Shown here in pieces: positions 32,746 to 43,587 of a stretch of 64,000 nucleotides of DNA (position 1 is its first letter; every line of letters begins with the position of its first letter). The DNA comes from Heliocidaris tuberculata (lineage: Eukaryota > Echinodermata > Echinoidea > Camarodonta > Echinometridae), in NCBI GenBank assembly GCA_025618425.1, contig CM046844.1, forward strand, positions 8,002,710-8,066,709, given 5' to 3'. The position numbers and the translations under genes were made by a program. A model generated the notes under the pieces. It was not told where the DNA came from. It saw only the letters and a list, made by a program, of their open reading frames with translations, and searched no databases.

Positions 32746-35700
32746 GTAAATGATTGTACATTATTAAGAAATTTTATCTGGTAAATCAAGAACTGTATTT
32801 AATGGGATTTCTAGAATATCTGCGTAATAATTTATATGCATCGGCCATGGCCCAAGGCCATGCGCAAATCGAGGCTCGGCTGCGGCGCGGCGCGGCGCGG
32901 CGTCTGTGCAGTGGACGTCGCGTCGCGCTACGGCCTAGCTCTGGCTCTACTAGACTGAAAATTCTGTCTCTCGTTCATTAGCCTCTTAACCCTTTCAGGA
33001 CAGGAATTAGTCAAAGGCTAAATTGATCACATTTCGTTCTTCAAATTGGCAACAAAAATATTTTTCTTTTAATGCTACAAGGTTCTAATAAAATGTAATG
33101 TCTTTGAAAACAGCATACATTATTAAGAACTTTGTTGAAAAGTTGAAAAAATTGCCAATTTTGTCAAAAAACAATGATTTTGAACCTCTCAATGTGTTGC
33201 CAATTTAAGGAATTTAAAGCTTATTCTCCTTTTAAAAAGGCAATATGGTCAAGCAACAAAAATGGACACAGTGTGTGCAGAAATTTTTGCTCTTTCTACT
33301 CATGCATCTGGTTTATTTTTTAGAGCTCTGAATCAAAAGTTATTGAGCCAGACCACAAAATGTGGTCAATTGTCTCGAAAGGGTTAATTTTGACAGGGTC
33401 GGTCATTCACTTAGAAACAGAAACGCTCCTATCACTCTGCTGTGCAAACTTTCTGAGAATGGCCGACCCTTTCAAAATTAAGAGGCTAATGAACGAGAGA
33501 CAGAATTTTCGGTCTATGGCTCTACGAGCTCCAGCTTCGTGGCTTATCTAGCTGGGGCCTGTTTCTCGAAACCAACGACAAGGTAGACCTAGTCATAAAT
33601 TTATCCGCCAACTACGGAGATCTTCCTAAACTGTTTCACGAAGACCCAGACATAATTACTGACAGGTTGTTAATCCAGACAGGTCATTTTTAAACAGTAA
33701 ATCAAATAACTTTTCATGCAAATTGTCACAAATCTTTCACAGGATAGGTTGAAAATCATGTGAATTACCAATATTCACTGATTTTAGCGTTACTTGATGC
33801 ATGTTTTTCGTAAAATCTGACGGCAAAATTGACAGGCTAATTTTTGTTAAGACAAGTGTCAGGTAGTGCTGGTATCGGCATGGAAAATCTATGTCGCCAT
33901 GTCGACACATGTCGACATCTGGACATGAGTCAAACAAGTCTAAACTCGGGTCGCTCCCGTAGTGACCGTACACTAAAAATAAACCAGAGTTACCCGACAC
34001 AAATTCACAAGAGCTTTACATGGAATACATGCACTATGTCCTCACGGGCTCACACTCGCAGTCATACTCACTTACAGTTCTCAATCTATGCACACTGTCA
34101 ACTATTTGCCCCAAAATTTGTTTTGTATGATCCAATTTATCAAGCATTAATGAAAGTCATGCGGTGCGAGTCAGCTAGTATCGCATATCTAGGCATGTAC
34201 ATGTACGTAATGTATACCGGTCGTCGCAGCTAGATACGCAGCGATCGTGTCGCGCGCGCGCGCTGCTAATGCGTATGTGAAACAAATCACGTACGCGCGC
34301 ACGACGCCACGGCGAGGTACATGTAAAAAGACCCATTTTATGTCGCCATCGGAGCATGCGTGTCGACATGTCGGCAAAGTCCAAAACCAGTACTTTTGTC
34401 GCCATAGTGGCGACATCAGGCGTGTCGATACCAGCACTAGTGTCAGGTAATGCAACCCCCCATATAGCTAGCTAGACATCATATCGATACTGTCGGCGAG
34501 AATAGGCATGATTAGTTGTACGAGCTCCATGGCTTATCAATCTGGTACTCAGGGTTTTTCACAATTGAAAATTTAAACATGTACATGTGCGCAAAGCGCA
34601 CAACACGAGCGCGAAGCGTGATGTCCTTGCTTAAGGGCCCTGGAAGCTCTGGGGTTTCTACATGCTCTCTGGTGCAATCTAGCCCTATTTTTGAACATTT
34701 CATGTTAGATTAGACCTAAGAATCAAGATTTGTGAGAATAATTTTTCCAATTCATTAAATTTAGTTTTCTTTTGCCCCTCATTGGAATGTGATGCAATAA
34801 ATTTATTTGTTTTTGGCAACTCAAAGTGAGCAACTGAGTAATTTTTTTTATTGCAATAAAACAACATAAAAAAGAATGGTCACATACACACACACACACA
34901 TGTATAATTCTTTTTTATTATTATTTTACAATACAAGCTTGGGGGGGGGGGACTTGAATAGAAATTACAACAAAAAAAAAAAAAAAAAAAAAAACTTGCT
35001 GGGCCGGCTGTATGAATGAGCAGGTCTATAAATTCACACATTAACATTTTGTGGGATCAGCGAAACGATGGAGAGTATACATACGTACATGGTCTTGTGT
35101 CATGAGTTGGTCCCCTTTTGCGTTACAGGCTATAAAAATGGACATAGTGTGTGCAGAAAATTTTGCTCTTTCTACTCGTGTATCTGGTATATTTTTTAGA
35201 GCTCTGGATCAAAAGTTATTGAGCCAAACCACAAAATGTGGTCAATTGTCTTGAAAGGGTTAAAGGAGAATTAACCCCAGAATATAAATTTACTTATGTT
35301 CAAAGGTATAATATATTCTTAATCAATGGCCTGTATCACTTTATAAATAAAATATCAGAAAAGGGTTTAAATCAAGACATTCTAGCGCACGGTATCATCT
35401 GCTTACACTTTACATGGGGGCTGCCATTTTCTTGATGATATGGAGTTGTACATGAACCATTGGAAACCGTTCCGGTCAGGAAGATATTTTCAATCCTAGA
35501 GCTAAACTGCTTCTCTTCATTACAAAAAATCTCCATATATGATGGAAAATACATAACAGGTGTATACATGTATTCTAGAATGTGAAATTTATAGATTTCT
35601 TTTTAAATTCTCTAGTTTTGCTTAATAGAAATCGATTTCTTGGGCTTGCCTGGCAGAGCAGAACATAATCTATACAACGCGCATTCTGACTATTGAAATC

Positions 35701-38700
35701 CATTATCTCAAAGGAGGTGAATGCATAGTTTGTCACTATTGACGCTTGGGAAAGTTATCATCCATAAATTTGCATTAATTTGCTCCGTCGCGTACGTCAT
35801 AGTACATGTATCAAGAAAATAGATTTATATTTAGTAAAATAGTAATTTTCAAAGAAATATAAAACATATTTTCGTTTTTAGAATATATGTATATATATGT
35901 TAAATATTTTAAATGTCAAATAAGATTTTGTATCAGGAAGAAAGACAATTTCGCATTCGGATTAAAAATATATTTATGCACACATGAAGAAAATGGCAGC
36001 CCCCAGGTATCGTTAGCAGACGATAAATTTTGCTGAGAAAATCTTGATATATACCCATCTCGTATATTTTAATGCAAAACTACGTAGGATAACAAGAATG
36101 AATAGATTACATCTTTGAAGATAAGCACATTTATATTTTGAGGTTAATTCCCCTTTAAGTATACAACCTGTGAGAGAAAAAGTATACATTTTCTGATAAG
36201 AAATTACACAAGGAATCTAAATATGCATTCAAAATTGATATAAGACGTAAGATATGAGAATTACATGGACTTGAATATGATTTTTTTGATATTTTTTGTT
36301 ACCTTATTATTTTCATCATAGCTTTTTCTTAAGCTCTCCTATGGCAATAAAAATGTAATATTCATAAAAGATTGATTCACATCCTTACAACAATGTATAA
36401 TTGTGTAGGGTTTATGATTTTGTAGTAATGAAAAAATCACCAAAACTTATGAAAAAATTCAAAAATTTTAAAGTGTCATTGTATGAAGCTTTTCATCATT
36501 TGTCATTGAATGCATAGCCAAATGTACTCTTCAATAATAAGACTGTAAAGAAGAGTTAGACCCCGTTCTCACTCACTTTGAAAGTGGACTTTTGGTTTTG
36601 GAGCGGTCTATCTAAGACCCGTTCCTCAGGAACGGTTCTTAGGTGAGTGTGAACGGTCAAAGTGGTCCAGGAAGTGGTCTTCTGGACCGCTCCAGAAGAC
36701 CACCTCGGGGAGGTGGTCTTGAGGAACGGGCCTTATTAAGAGCGGTATGGACCGCTCTAAACGTGCAATGAACGAAAGCGTACTTCAACCGGAAGTGAGC
36801 TAGTGACGTTCCGCGCGGAAAAAAAAAGCAAAAGCAATCGATCGGGCAGCCGGCAGGCACGCTACGGTACATCAGTTTGTATTCCGCGCGAAAAATTTGA
36901 CCCGCTGACCTGAGCTGCCATAGCAACAAGGCCACTTTGAATCGTGGAGCGGTTTGAGCGAGAAAAACTGCTCGGAGTGTGAACGCTAGCAAACCGTTCC
37001 TCAAGACCCGTTCCTCTGGAGCGGTCTAACTAAGACCACTTTCAAAAGTGAGTGAGAACGGGGTCTTAGATAGCTTTAATTTGGTACCAAATTTGTACCC
37101 ATACGACAGGTCTTGACATAAATAATATTTTCCCAAAATTAATAAAGAATCACAATTATCCACTGGCATTGGACTAGGTGTTAGAAAAACATTTTGACAC
37201 TTTTGATGGCTAATAATTCAAAAGCTATAACTCTTCTCAAACTGAGATTTTCACATAGTATGCTGAATGATAGCAAGTTACTTGGAGTAAGTTTTATGAA
37301 ATTTCCTTCGTCAATATTCTCACCATAGTGTCCTGATTATCAAATTAGGTTTTTACTTTTTGAAAACTCAAGGCCACAAATCTGTGTGTATCAGTAATTA
37401 ATTCAGAACACAACAATACCATTGTACATCAAACCTGTCAATGCTGCCAAACTTTTGCTGTAGAGTGTCATTAATGATTCATGACTCTAGGCTAAAAGAG
37501 ATGCTCTGGGATTTCAGCTGCACTGCACAAAAGCAATTGTGCTCTGAATTAATTACTGATACACACAGATTTTGTGGCCTTGATTTTTTTCTAAAAGTGT
37601 TAAACTAATTAAATATTCAGAACATTGTTTTAAGAATAGTATTCAAACAAACGTCATGAAACTTACTCCAATTAAATTTGGCAACCTCCAACCTTACAAT
37701 GTGAAATCCTCAGTCTGATACCAGTTACAACTTTTAAGTTATTAATGATTAAAAGTGTCAACTTTTTTTTAAAACCTAGTGCTTGCAGTGCCACTGCAAG
37801 CTTTGATTTGATACCAAATTTGTAGTCATTTGCCAAATTTTGACAAAGATATAAGCATTTTTCCAAAAATTGCATTAAAATGTAAATTTTACTATTGACT
37901 TTGTACAGGAGGCGCTGCTTCGGCACCACCCCTGGTCTTCTAACTTTAGAATGTTATAACTCCATTTCTATATATCCTACGTCAATGAAAATTTGCAGGC
38001 AAATGGAAATGTAATAGACCTACAAAATGATACAAAATTTGCTGGAATAGCTTTTATGGTTTTTAAAAAAATCTAACATTACTTCAGCATGATATCAAAA
38101 AGTGTAACAGCACCACCCTTTTTGGGGGACCAGTTCATGACACATGACCATATTTACTTACTGTAACTTTGCTTGGTGGAGGGTTCAGAGGAGGGTGTTT
38201 TAATTTCTTTCTCATTTTTCACCCAGATGGCTAGGGACTGAGAAAGCAGTTTTTTATTTTCTAATAGCTTTCTGTGTAGGTATAATGTGCCACTTTTGTA
38301 CACTTAACCCCCCCCCCCCCCCCCCCCCCCTCTTAAAGGTTTCTGTGTATGGTGGAAACCTAATGTATATAACTAATTTACTTCATGGCAATTTTTCATC
38401 TTTTTGGCATTTTCTTTTGATTGATTTTGCAGGTGGTGGCCTTGGTCTTGGAGTCGTCTTTTCAGTGTTCTTATTCAAGAGTAAGTAGCATTCAGTATAC
38501 GTGTAGCATTGCTCTCCAATCAACTCGGTATATGTAGAAATTCCTTTTTGACTTTCTGTCCTTACATGTATATTTCTTGGATGCAGTTTATGTAAAAACA
38601 CAAAGGCAACTGTCTTCCCAAAATTAATGGGAGAGGCCTGTAATAATTGCACTCTACCCATTGGTTAAACATATATAGGGATATTGTAGTCTAGAGGTAG

Positions 38701-38989
38701 GGGATAAGCAGACTGTATCCATGTCATAACGCTTACGTCCTTCGGCAAGATATGAATCCACATGTGCACACTCACCCCACGGGAGGTAAACCTAATAGGA
38801 AATACATGCAATTCCTTATGTATTCCTTGATTGCCTGAGCCAGATTATGAGGAAAGCTTATTTAAAGCCAGGGTAATAATTTCCAAAAGCACTCTGGAAG
38901 AATATAACAGGTCATCCTACAATTGCTCCAGGCTTTATTGTCCCCGCCGAACGAAGTTCGCGAGGGGACTATGAAACGGGCTCCGTTCG

Positions 38990-39030
<41 letters not shown>

Positions 39031-42000
39031 GTCTGTCCGTCCGTCCGTCCGTCTGTCCGTGTGTGCTCAAATGTTAGAAAATGCTACTTCTCCGTCATTT
39101 CTTGGCCGATTTTGATTCCGATTGTTTTATCTGATAGGGCTGGGTGGGGGCTTCCAAACTTCTACACAGAATTTTGAAATTCATTAATAATGCAAATTTA
39201 TGCAAATTTATTCAAAATTGACGAAAAATGCTACTTCTCCTCTATTTCACATCGGATTTTGATTCCGATTGTTTTATCTGATAGGCTGGGTGGGGGCTTC
39301 CAAACTTCTACACAGAATTTTGAAATTCATTAATTATGCAAATTTATTCAAAATTGACGAAAAATGCTACTTCTCCTCTATTTCACATCGGATTTTGATT
39401 CCGATTGTTTTATCTGATAGGGCTGGGTGGGGGCTTCCAAACTTCTACACAGAATTTTGAAATTCATTAATTATGCAAATTTATGCAAATTTATTCAAAA
39501 TTGAAGAAAATGCTACTTCTCTATTTCACATCGGATTTTGATTCCGATTGTTTTATCTGATAGGGCTGGGTGGGGGCTTCCAAACTTCTACACAGAATTT
39601 TGAAATTCATTATTCATGCAAATTTATGCAAATTTATTCAAAATGGCTGAAGGTTCATAATGTTTTCATTTTTTTTTTCAGTTGTATACATGCATTGTTG
39701 GTATTCTCTTCTTTTGCATGCAGTAACATTATTATTTTATTCACTAAAGTTTTTCACTGAAGTTTTAAGGTTCAGGCTAGTTAATTTCCACAGATCTGCA
39801 CTTCCGGCGGGGACATTTATTACGCATTGCGTAATTTACTCATTCACTTGTTTCATTAAATATATAGGGTTAGGGTTAGGGTTGCAATATGATGTTAGGT
39901 GTTGAGGATAAGGTTTGGGGTTAGGGTTGCAATATGGTGTTAGGTGTTGAGGATAAGGTTTGGGGTTAGGGTTGCAATATGGTGTTAGGTGTTGAGGATA
40001 AGGTTTGGGGTTAGGGTTGCAATTTTGTGCTAGGTGTTGAGGATAAGGTTTGGGGTTAGGGTTGCAGTATGGTGTTAGTTGTTGAGGATAAGGTTTAAGG
40101 TTAGGGTTGCAATATGGTGTTAGGTGTTGAGGATAAGGTTTGGGGTTAGGGTTGCAATATGGTGTCAGGTGTTGAGGATAAGGTTTGGGGTTAGGGTTGC
40201 AATATGGTGTCAGGTGTTGAGGATAAGGTTTGGGGTTAGGGTTGCAATATGGTGTCAGGTGTTGAGGATAAGGTTTGGGGTTAGGGTTGCAATATAGTGT
40301 TAGGTGTTGAGGATAAGGTTTGGGGTTAGGGTTGCAATATAGTGTTAGGTGTTTAGGATAAGGGTTAGGTGTAGTGTTGGGTCTATCTGTGAAGTTAGGA
40401 ATTTGGTATGTGTAGGAAATTGACCACACGTGGAGAAATTGTTGCATGAGCATGTGTCACACAACCCATTCTTGCCATTGTTCCATATAAGAATGGAGTA
40501 CTATTTAATTTACTGTTTTGTCACCACGTCTTACTCTACAGGGAGACCATGGCCCATAGCCTTTGGATCAGGAGTTGGGCTTGGGATGGGCTACGCCAAC
40601 TGTCAAAATGAATTCAAAGATCCTTTCCAGGTCCGCGGCAAGATAGTCAAGGTATGAACATAGTATAAGTCAGAAGCGCTGCAATGTATGAGTGAAATAC
40701 AGGCCTGACTCTCTTCATGTACAATAAATGACAATGTGAACATGCATCCAGATCAAAATGACTCTGTTCATAATTGCACATAGGCCTACTGAGTCATTAA
40801 TTTTTTATTCATGCCACTATCTACATGCATGAGCTACATTTGCTTCTTATTACCCATTTTTTTTTTTTTTTTTTTTTTTTTTATACATTCTTTTTACATT
40901 CTTTAAAGGGCAATCCAACCTTGGCAATGAGATGATTTGTATGAAAGCAGAAAAATAAGAAAAACAGGATGGTGAAAGTTTGAAAGAAATCGGACAAGGA
41001 ATAAAAAAGTTATGGACGTTTGAAAAATGAGATCACTACATCTATGCGAATCTCAAATTGGCAATTTGGTGATTCCATTGTGACATTTTTGTGGACAACT
41101 CTCCCATTTGTCGTACACAAAAATATCGGTAATTTGCGGTTTTCTGCGAGGTGCTTTTACCCTCGGGGCAGTACTCAAAATATATTGGAGATAGCATATT
41201 GTTATAGGTCCTCATGAAAGAAAAAGATCCTACTGAGTAATACATTTTGAAAAAAGTGAAATTTTATCCATTTTGTGTGTTGGAGCGAATGGGGGAGTTG
41301 TCCACAGCTACATCACAGTGACATTACCTATACGGCCAATTTGAAATTCCCATATGCATAGTGATTACAACTTTCAAAAATTCATAACTTTCTTATTGCT
41401 TGTCCGATTTTGTTCAAACTTTCACCAATCTGCTTCTCTGATTTTTCCTCTTTCTTTCAAAGCAACTTGCTATCAAGGTTGGATTTCCCTTTAACCCTTT
41501 CAAGACAATTGACCACATTTTGTGGTTTGGCTCAATAACTTTTGATTCAGAGCTCTGAAAAATATACCAGATGCATGAGTAGAAAGAGCTAAAATTTCTT
41601 CACACACTGTGTCCATTTTTGTTGCATGACCATATTGTCTTTGATGCCAGGAATCTTGAAAAGGCGAATAAGCTTTAAAATCCTTAAATTGGCAACACAT
41701 TGAGAGGTTCAAAATCATTGTTTCTGATCAAAATTGGCATTTTTTTTCAACTTTTTGACAAATTTTTTACCATGTCTATTGTTTCCAAAGATACTACACC
41801 CTATTAGAACCATAATTATAGCACTAAAAGAAAAATATTGTTGTTGCCAATTACAAAATTTGATCAATTTAGCCCTGAAATAATTCCTGTCCTGAAAGGG
41901 TTAATATGCTAAGATGTCTTTATTTTAGTAAGTGTTAAGCCATTTCTCTGTGAATATATCTGAAGCAAATTCAATTTTATTCCTTTTATTAATGTATTCT

Positions 42001-42268
42001 AATTCTGGCTGTGATATGTAAATATGAAATATTAATCAAGTAAAATGCAGATCATTGAGGGAATATTTATCGAAAGGTAATCATCTCACTTGGGACATGA
42101 AAAAGTATGTTCTTTGGGGGGAGGTGGAGGGAGGGAGTCTTTTTCTCATGTTGAGGTAAAATAAAGATGCCCTGTTATTTTTCATTGCTACAGGTTCTTC
42201 CTGACATAGTATCAGATGTCCCTAAGGCAGTTGAAATACAGCCAAGCACGGAAGCATCATCGTCATAA
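32661..42268 (+). CDS. MICOS10: MICOS10 (MIC10/MINOS1), MICOS complex subunit, complete 4-exon gene
   Basis: MIC10 is the small inner-mitochondrial-membrane protein that oligomerises to bend membranes at cristae junctions, as a core MICOS subunit. Four GT-AG exons join in phase to 105 codons. Residues 15-28 (QKWDRCVSDTLIKI) match the conserved LG.KWD.C..D...K segment. The first membrane segment holds GGGLGLGVVFSVFLFK (about 29-44). After positively charged RR, the second holds GSGVGLGMGYANC (about 53-65). These paired glycine motifs drive MIC10 oligomerisation. DPFQVRGKIVK follows. Residues 82-105 form a Ser-rich extension; vertebrate MIC10 is nearer 78 residues. The introns carry at least ten transposon copies. 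Confidence 0.95.
32952..33515. mobile_element. Inverted-repeat element split by a TTAA insertion
   Basis: The left arm, AGACTGAAAATTCTGTCTCT through GCCTCTTAA, continues after the inserted element as TTTTGACAGGGTCGGTCATT. The right arm is the inverse: GGCCGACCCTTTCAAAATTA through AGACAGAATTTTCGGTCT. Removing 32990-33383 plus one TTAA restores a continuous arm, so this element is older than the insert. Confidence 0.8.
32990..33383. mobile_element. CCCTTTC-family TTAA element, copy 2
   Basis: 394 bp from CCCTTTCAGGACAGGAATTA to TTGTCTCGAAAGGG, with intact TTAA on both sides (32986-32989, 33384-33387). It is in the opposite orientation to copy 1. The pre-insertion site can be read from the host inverted repeat. 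Confidence 0.85.
33864..34439. mobile_element. Non-autonomous hAT-like element
   Basis: Perfect 14-bp inverted termini TAGTGCTGGTATCG (33864) and CGATACCAGCACTA (ending 34439). They are flanked by a perfect 8-bp duplication GTGTCAGG (33856-33863, 34440-34447). The interior (576 bp in total) has repeated TGTCGAC/GTCGCCAT motifs near both ends and a CG-alternating stretch at about 34250. TAGTG ends with an 8-bp duplication fit hAT. No transposase. Confidence 0.92.
35128..35259 (+). mobile_element. CCCTTTC-family TTAA element, truncated copy
   Basis: Only the terminal third is present, from AAAATGGACATAGTGTGTGC to TTGTCTTGAAAGGG followed by TTAA. The left part is missing. Confidence 0.75.
36559..37065. 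mobile_element. PIF/Harbinger-like miniature element
   Basis: Long inverted termini start GACCCCGTTCTCACTCACTT (36559) and are mirrored by a segment ending GTGAGTGAGAACGGGGTC (37065). They match over about 29 bp with one extra T. A TTA target duplication lies at 36556-36558 and 37066-37068. TWA duplications are typical of PIF/Harbinger. Sub-terminal GGAGCGGTCTA and CCGTTCCTC motifs recur on both strands. 507 bp, no transposase. Confidence 0.8.
37195..37760. mobile_element. Full-length hairpin element, copy 1
   Basis: About 566 bp that folds back on itself almost end to end. TGACACTTTTGATGGCTAAT is opposed by TTAATGATTAAAAGTGTCA, and GGCCACAAATCTGTGTGTAT by ACACACAGATTTTGTGGCC. The centre is near AGTGTCATTAATGATTCATG (37466). 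The second copy is at 43588-44150. Confidence 0.75.
38433..38480 (+). CDS. MICOS10: MICOS10 exon 2
   Basis: Acceptor GATTTTGCAG and donor GTAAGT. 48 nt encoding the first glycine-rich membrane segment GGLGLGVVFSVFLFK between split Gly and Arg codons. Confidence 0.95.
38686..38905 (+). mobile_element. tRNA-derived SINE, copy 2
   Basis: The head TGTAGTCTAGAGGTAGGGGA carries a pol III A-box-like motif. The body shares GTCCTTCGGCAAGAT, ACACTCACCCCACGGGAGGT and AGGGTAATAATTTCC with the copy at 772. The B box is decayed. Confidence 0.65.
38939..39815. mobile_element. TGTCCCCGCCG-ended element with internal tandem repeats
   Basis: The termini TGTCCCCGCCG (38939) and CGGCGGGGACA (ending 39815) are exact 11-bp inverted repeats. 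TTTAT flanks both sides as a possible 5-bp target duplication. Inside are a (GT)n run (38993-39027), a (CCGT)n run, and four tandem units of 136-148 bp keyed by GATTCCGATTGTTTTATCTG at 39112, 39261, 39397 and 39540. Non-coding. Confidence 0.75.
39866..40366. repeat. 45-bp minisatellite with telomere-like motif, 11 copies
   Basis: Eleven units of 45 bp containing GGGGTTAGGGTTGC, GGTGTTAGGTGTTGAGGATA and AGGTTT. Because 45 is a multiple of 3, the - strand stays open as an 11-fold Pro/Asn-rich 15-residue repeat, which is an artefact. It lies in MICOS10 intron 2. Confidence 0.92.
40542..40651 (+). CDS. MICOS10: MICOS10 exon 3
   Basis: Acceptor CTCTACAG and donor GTATGA. It encodes RPWPIAFGSGVGLGMGYANC then QNEFKDPFQVRGKIVK. 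The second GxGxGxG membrane segment and the conserved Cys are present. Confidence 0.96.
40907..41490. mobile_element. TTAA foldback element (Kolobok-like ends)
   Basis: The ends AGGGCAATCCAACCTTGG (40907) and its inverse CAAGGTTGGATTTCCCT (ending 41490) are flanked by TTAA at 40903-40906 and 41491-41494. The arms are inverted over about 150 bp (AGTTTGAAAGAAATCGGACA / TGTCCGATTTTGTTCAAACT). TTAA targets with purine-starting ends fit the Kolobok group; this is inference. A truncated relative is at 15715. Confidence 0.7.
41495..41900. mobile_element. CCCTTTC-family TTAA element, copy 3
   Basis: 406 bp from CCCTTTCAAGACAATTGACC to CTGTCCTGAAAGGG, flanked by TTAA at 41491-41494 and 41901-41904. 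The left TTAA is shared with the element ending at 41490. Confidence 0.85.
42194..42268 (+). CDS. MICOS10: MICOS10 exon 4 (last)
   Basis: The acceptor TTGCTACAG is followed by VLPDIVSDVPKAVEIQPSTE and ASSS, with stop TAA at 42266-42268. Phase 0 fits exon 3. The tail is acidic, then Ser-rich, and is longer than in vertebrate MIC10. Confidence 0.92.
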   Translation, partial: VLPDIVSDVPKAVEIQPSTEASSS

Positions 42269-43490
42269 CAACATCAATATATTTATATGTTTTATTGAGA
42301 ATGGTAAGATCTGCCTATGTGATATGGTTATTCAGCAATCCATGTAACCTGCTACAAACTTTCATGGTTAACTGAAAAGGTCTATTCCTGAGGTATAAAG
42401 GAGAGTATTATTAACAGAAGGCAAGCAAAATGCGGTATAAGATTTCAACTAATATGCTACATGTATTCTGATGTATCGGAGTGGATATTGTAGTCATTTT
42501 TGTACTGATCAGTATGTCATCAATAGGACCTAACCTTGAAATACACAATGTATGTATGATAAAAGGTCATACATGAAAGTGGAAAGGTTTCACACAAAAA
42601 CAGAAAAATAGCCTTGTATCTCTGAGAAAAATTGGACGTTTGCTATTGTGTACAGGCAGCGTAACATGTTTCCAAATTCTGCAACAAAACTTAATCTACA
42701 TGTGAGAAAAGATGACATTATGCATTATCATGTCAATATATATTTTTTCAAGTGATGAACACCCCTATAAAAAAGCATTAGTATTGGATGTGAAAATTGC
42801 CATCCTTGTGTAATTAAATTGTCATTTTACATGTACATTGTACATGTACTATTATGAGAACATGTTAGGCATTTTAAGCGCAAACCTGTTAAGAAACAAC
42901 TAAATTTGAATGATACATGTATTGCAAATGACTAAATGTTTCACAAGAGAATCTATGTCTGTTAACATCCATTTGCAGTAGGGTAGTTTATGGCCAGAGA
43001 GAAAATTAATTAGATTTGTAATGTACCAAGTAAGATGCCCCTAACTTTCTACGTTAGAAATGGAAGATTTTCAAAGGGATTTTCACTGAAAAGAAACTGG
43101 AAAATGCATCCTTTGATATGAACATTAATAATGCTAGGCTGATTCCAGGTCGCACAGAAATAACAAATGATACTTTTATGTTGCACCTTGTAAAGAATAA
43201 CAAACAACTTTTTAAAAAATATATAGTATTGTTGTGCCTGATTAATTTAGAAAAATAACAGACTGATTTTTTTCTATTCCTTCAGTTTCCCAAACTTTAT
43301 CTTTGCTTTTTCAGAAGTAATGGTGATGGCATATTATTAGTGCATCAGGTGTATTAAAGGTTACATTTTGATTGTTATTTCATATTATGTGAAATTTATA
43401 TTGAAATGGGTTGCTTGAAAAGTTACCCTATTTGCCATGTATATAGCTGTTACCTACAAGGTTTCAATAAATTGGAACTTGGATTACAGA
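42269..43490 (+). other. MICOS10 3' UTR (presumed)
   Basis: AT-rich non-coding sequence from the stop codon to just past an AATAAA. No repeat element interrupts it, unlike the introns, which supports its being transcribed mature sequence. Confidence 0.5.
43466..43471 (+). promoter_or_regulatory. MICOS10 polyadenylation signal (candidate)
   Basis: AATAAA followed within 40 bp by a GT-containing stretch. A hairpin transposon starts about 120 bp further on, so the 3' UTR probably ends here. Confidence 0.55.
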
Positions 43491-43587
43491 TGCTACATTG
43501 AACTCGTATTTTAGTGTGTATTCATTTGGTCACCTTGTATCTTATTATTTGTGAGAACTTGTACTAGGTGTAAAAAAAAAAAAAAAT

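Noticed and set aside
35084..38156. Inverted pair TCATGAGTTGGTCC / GGACCAGTTCATGACA as ends of a 3-kb transposon
   Set aside because: A third copy (GGACCAACTCATGACACA) lies at 27177 and no target duplication is visible, so these are more likely dispersed fragments.
39836..40453. 205-codon - strand frame with an 11-fold Pro/Asn-rich 15-residue repeat
   Set aside because: It is the translation of a 45-bp telomere-like minisatellite inside a MICOS10 intron. Open only because 45 is divisible by 3.
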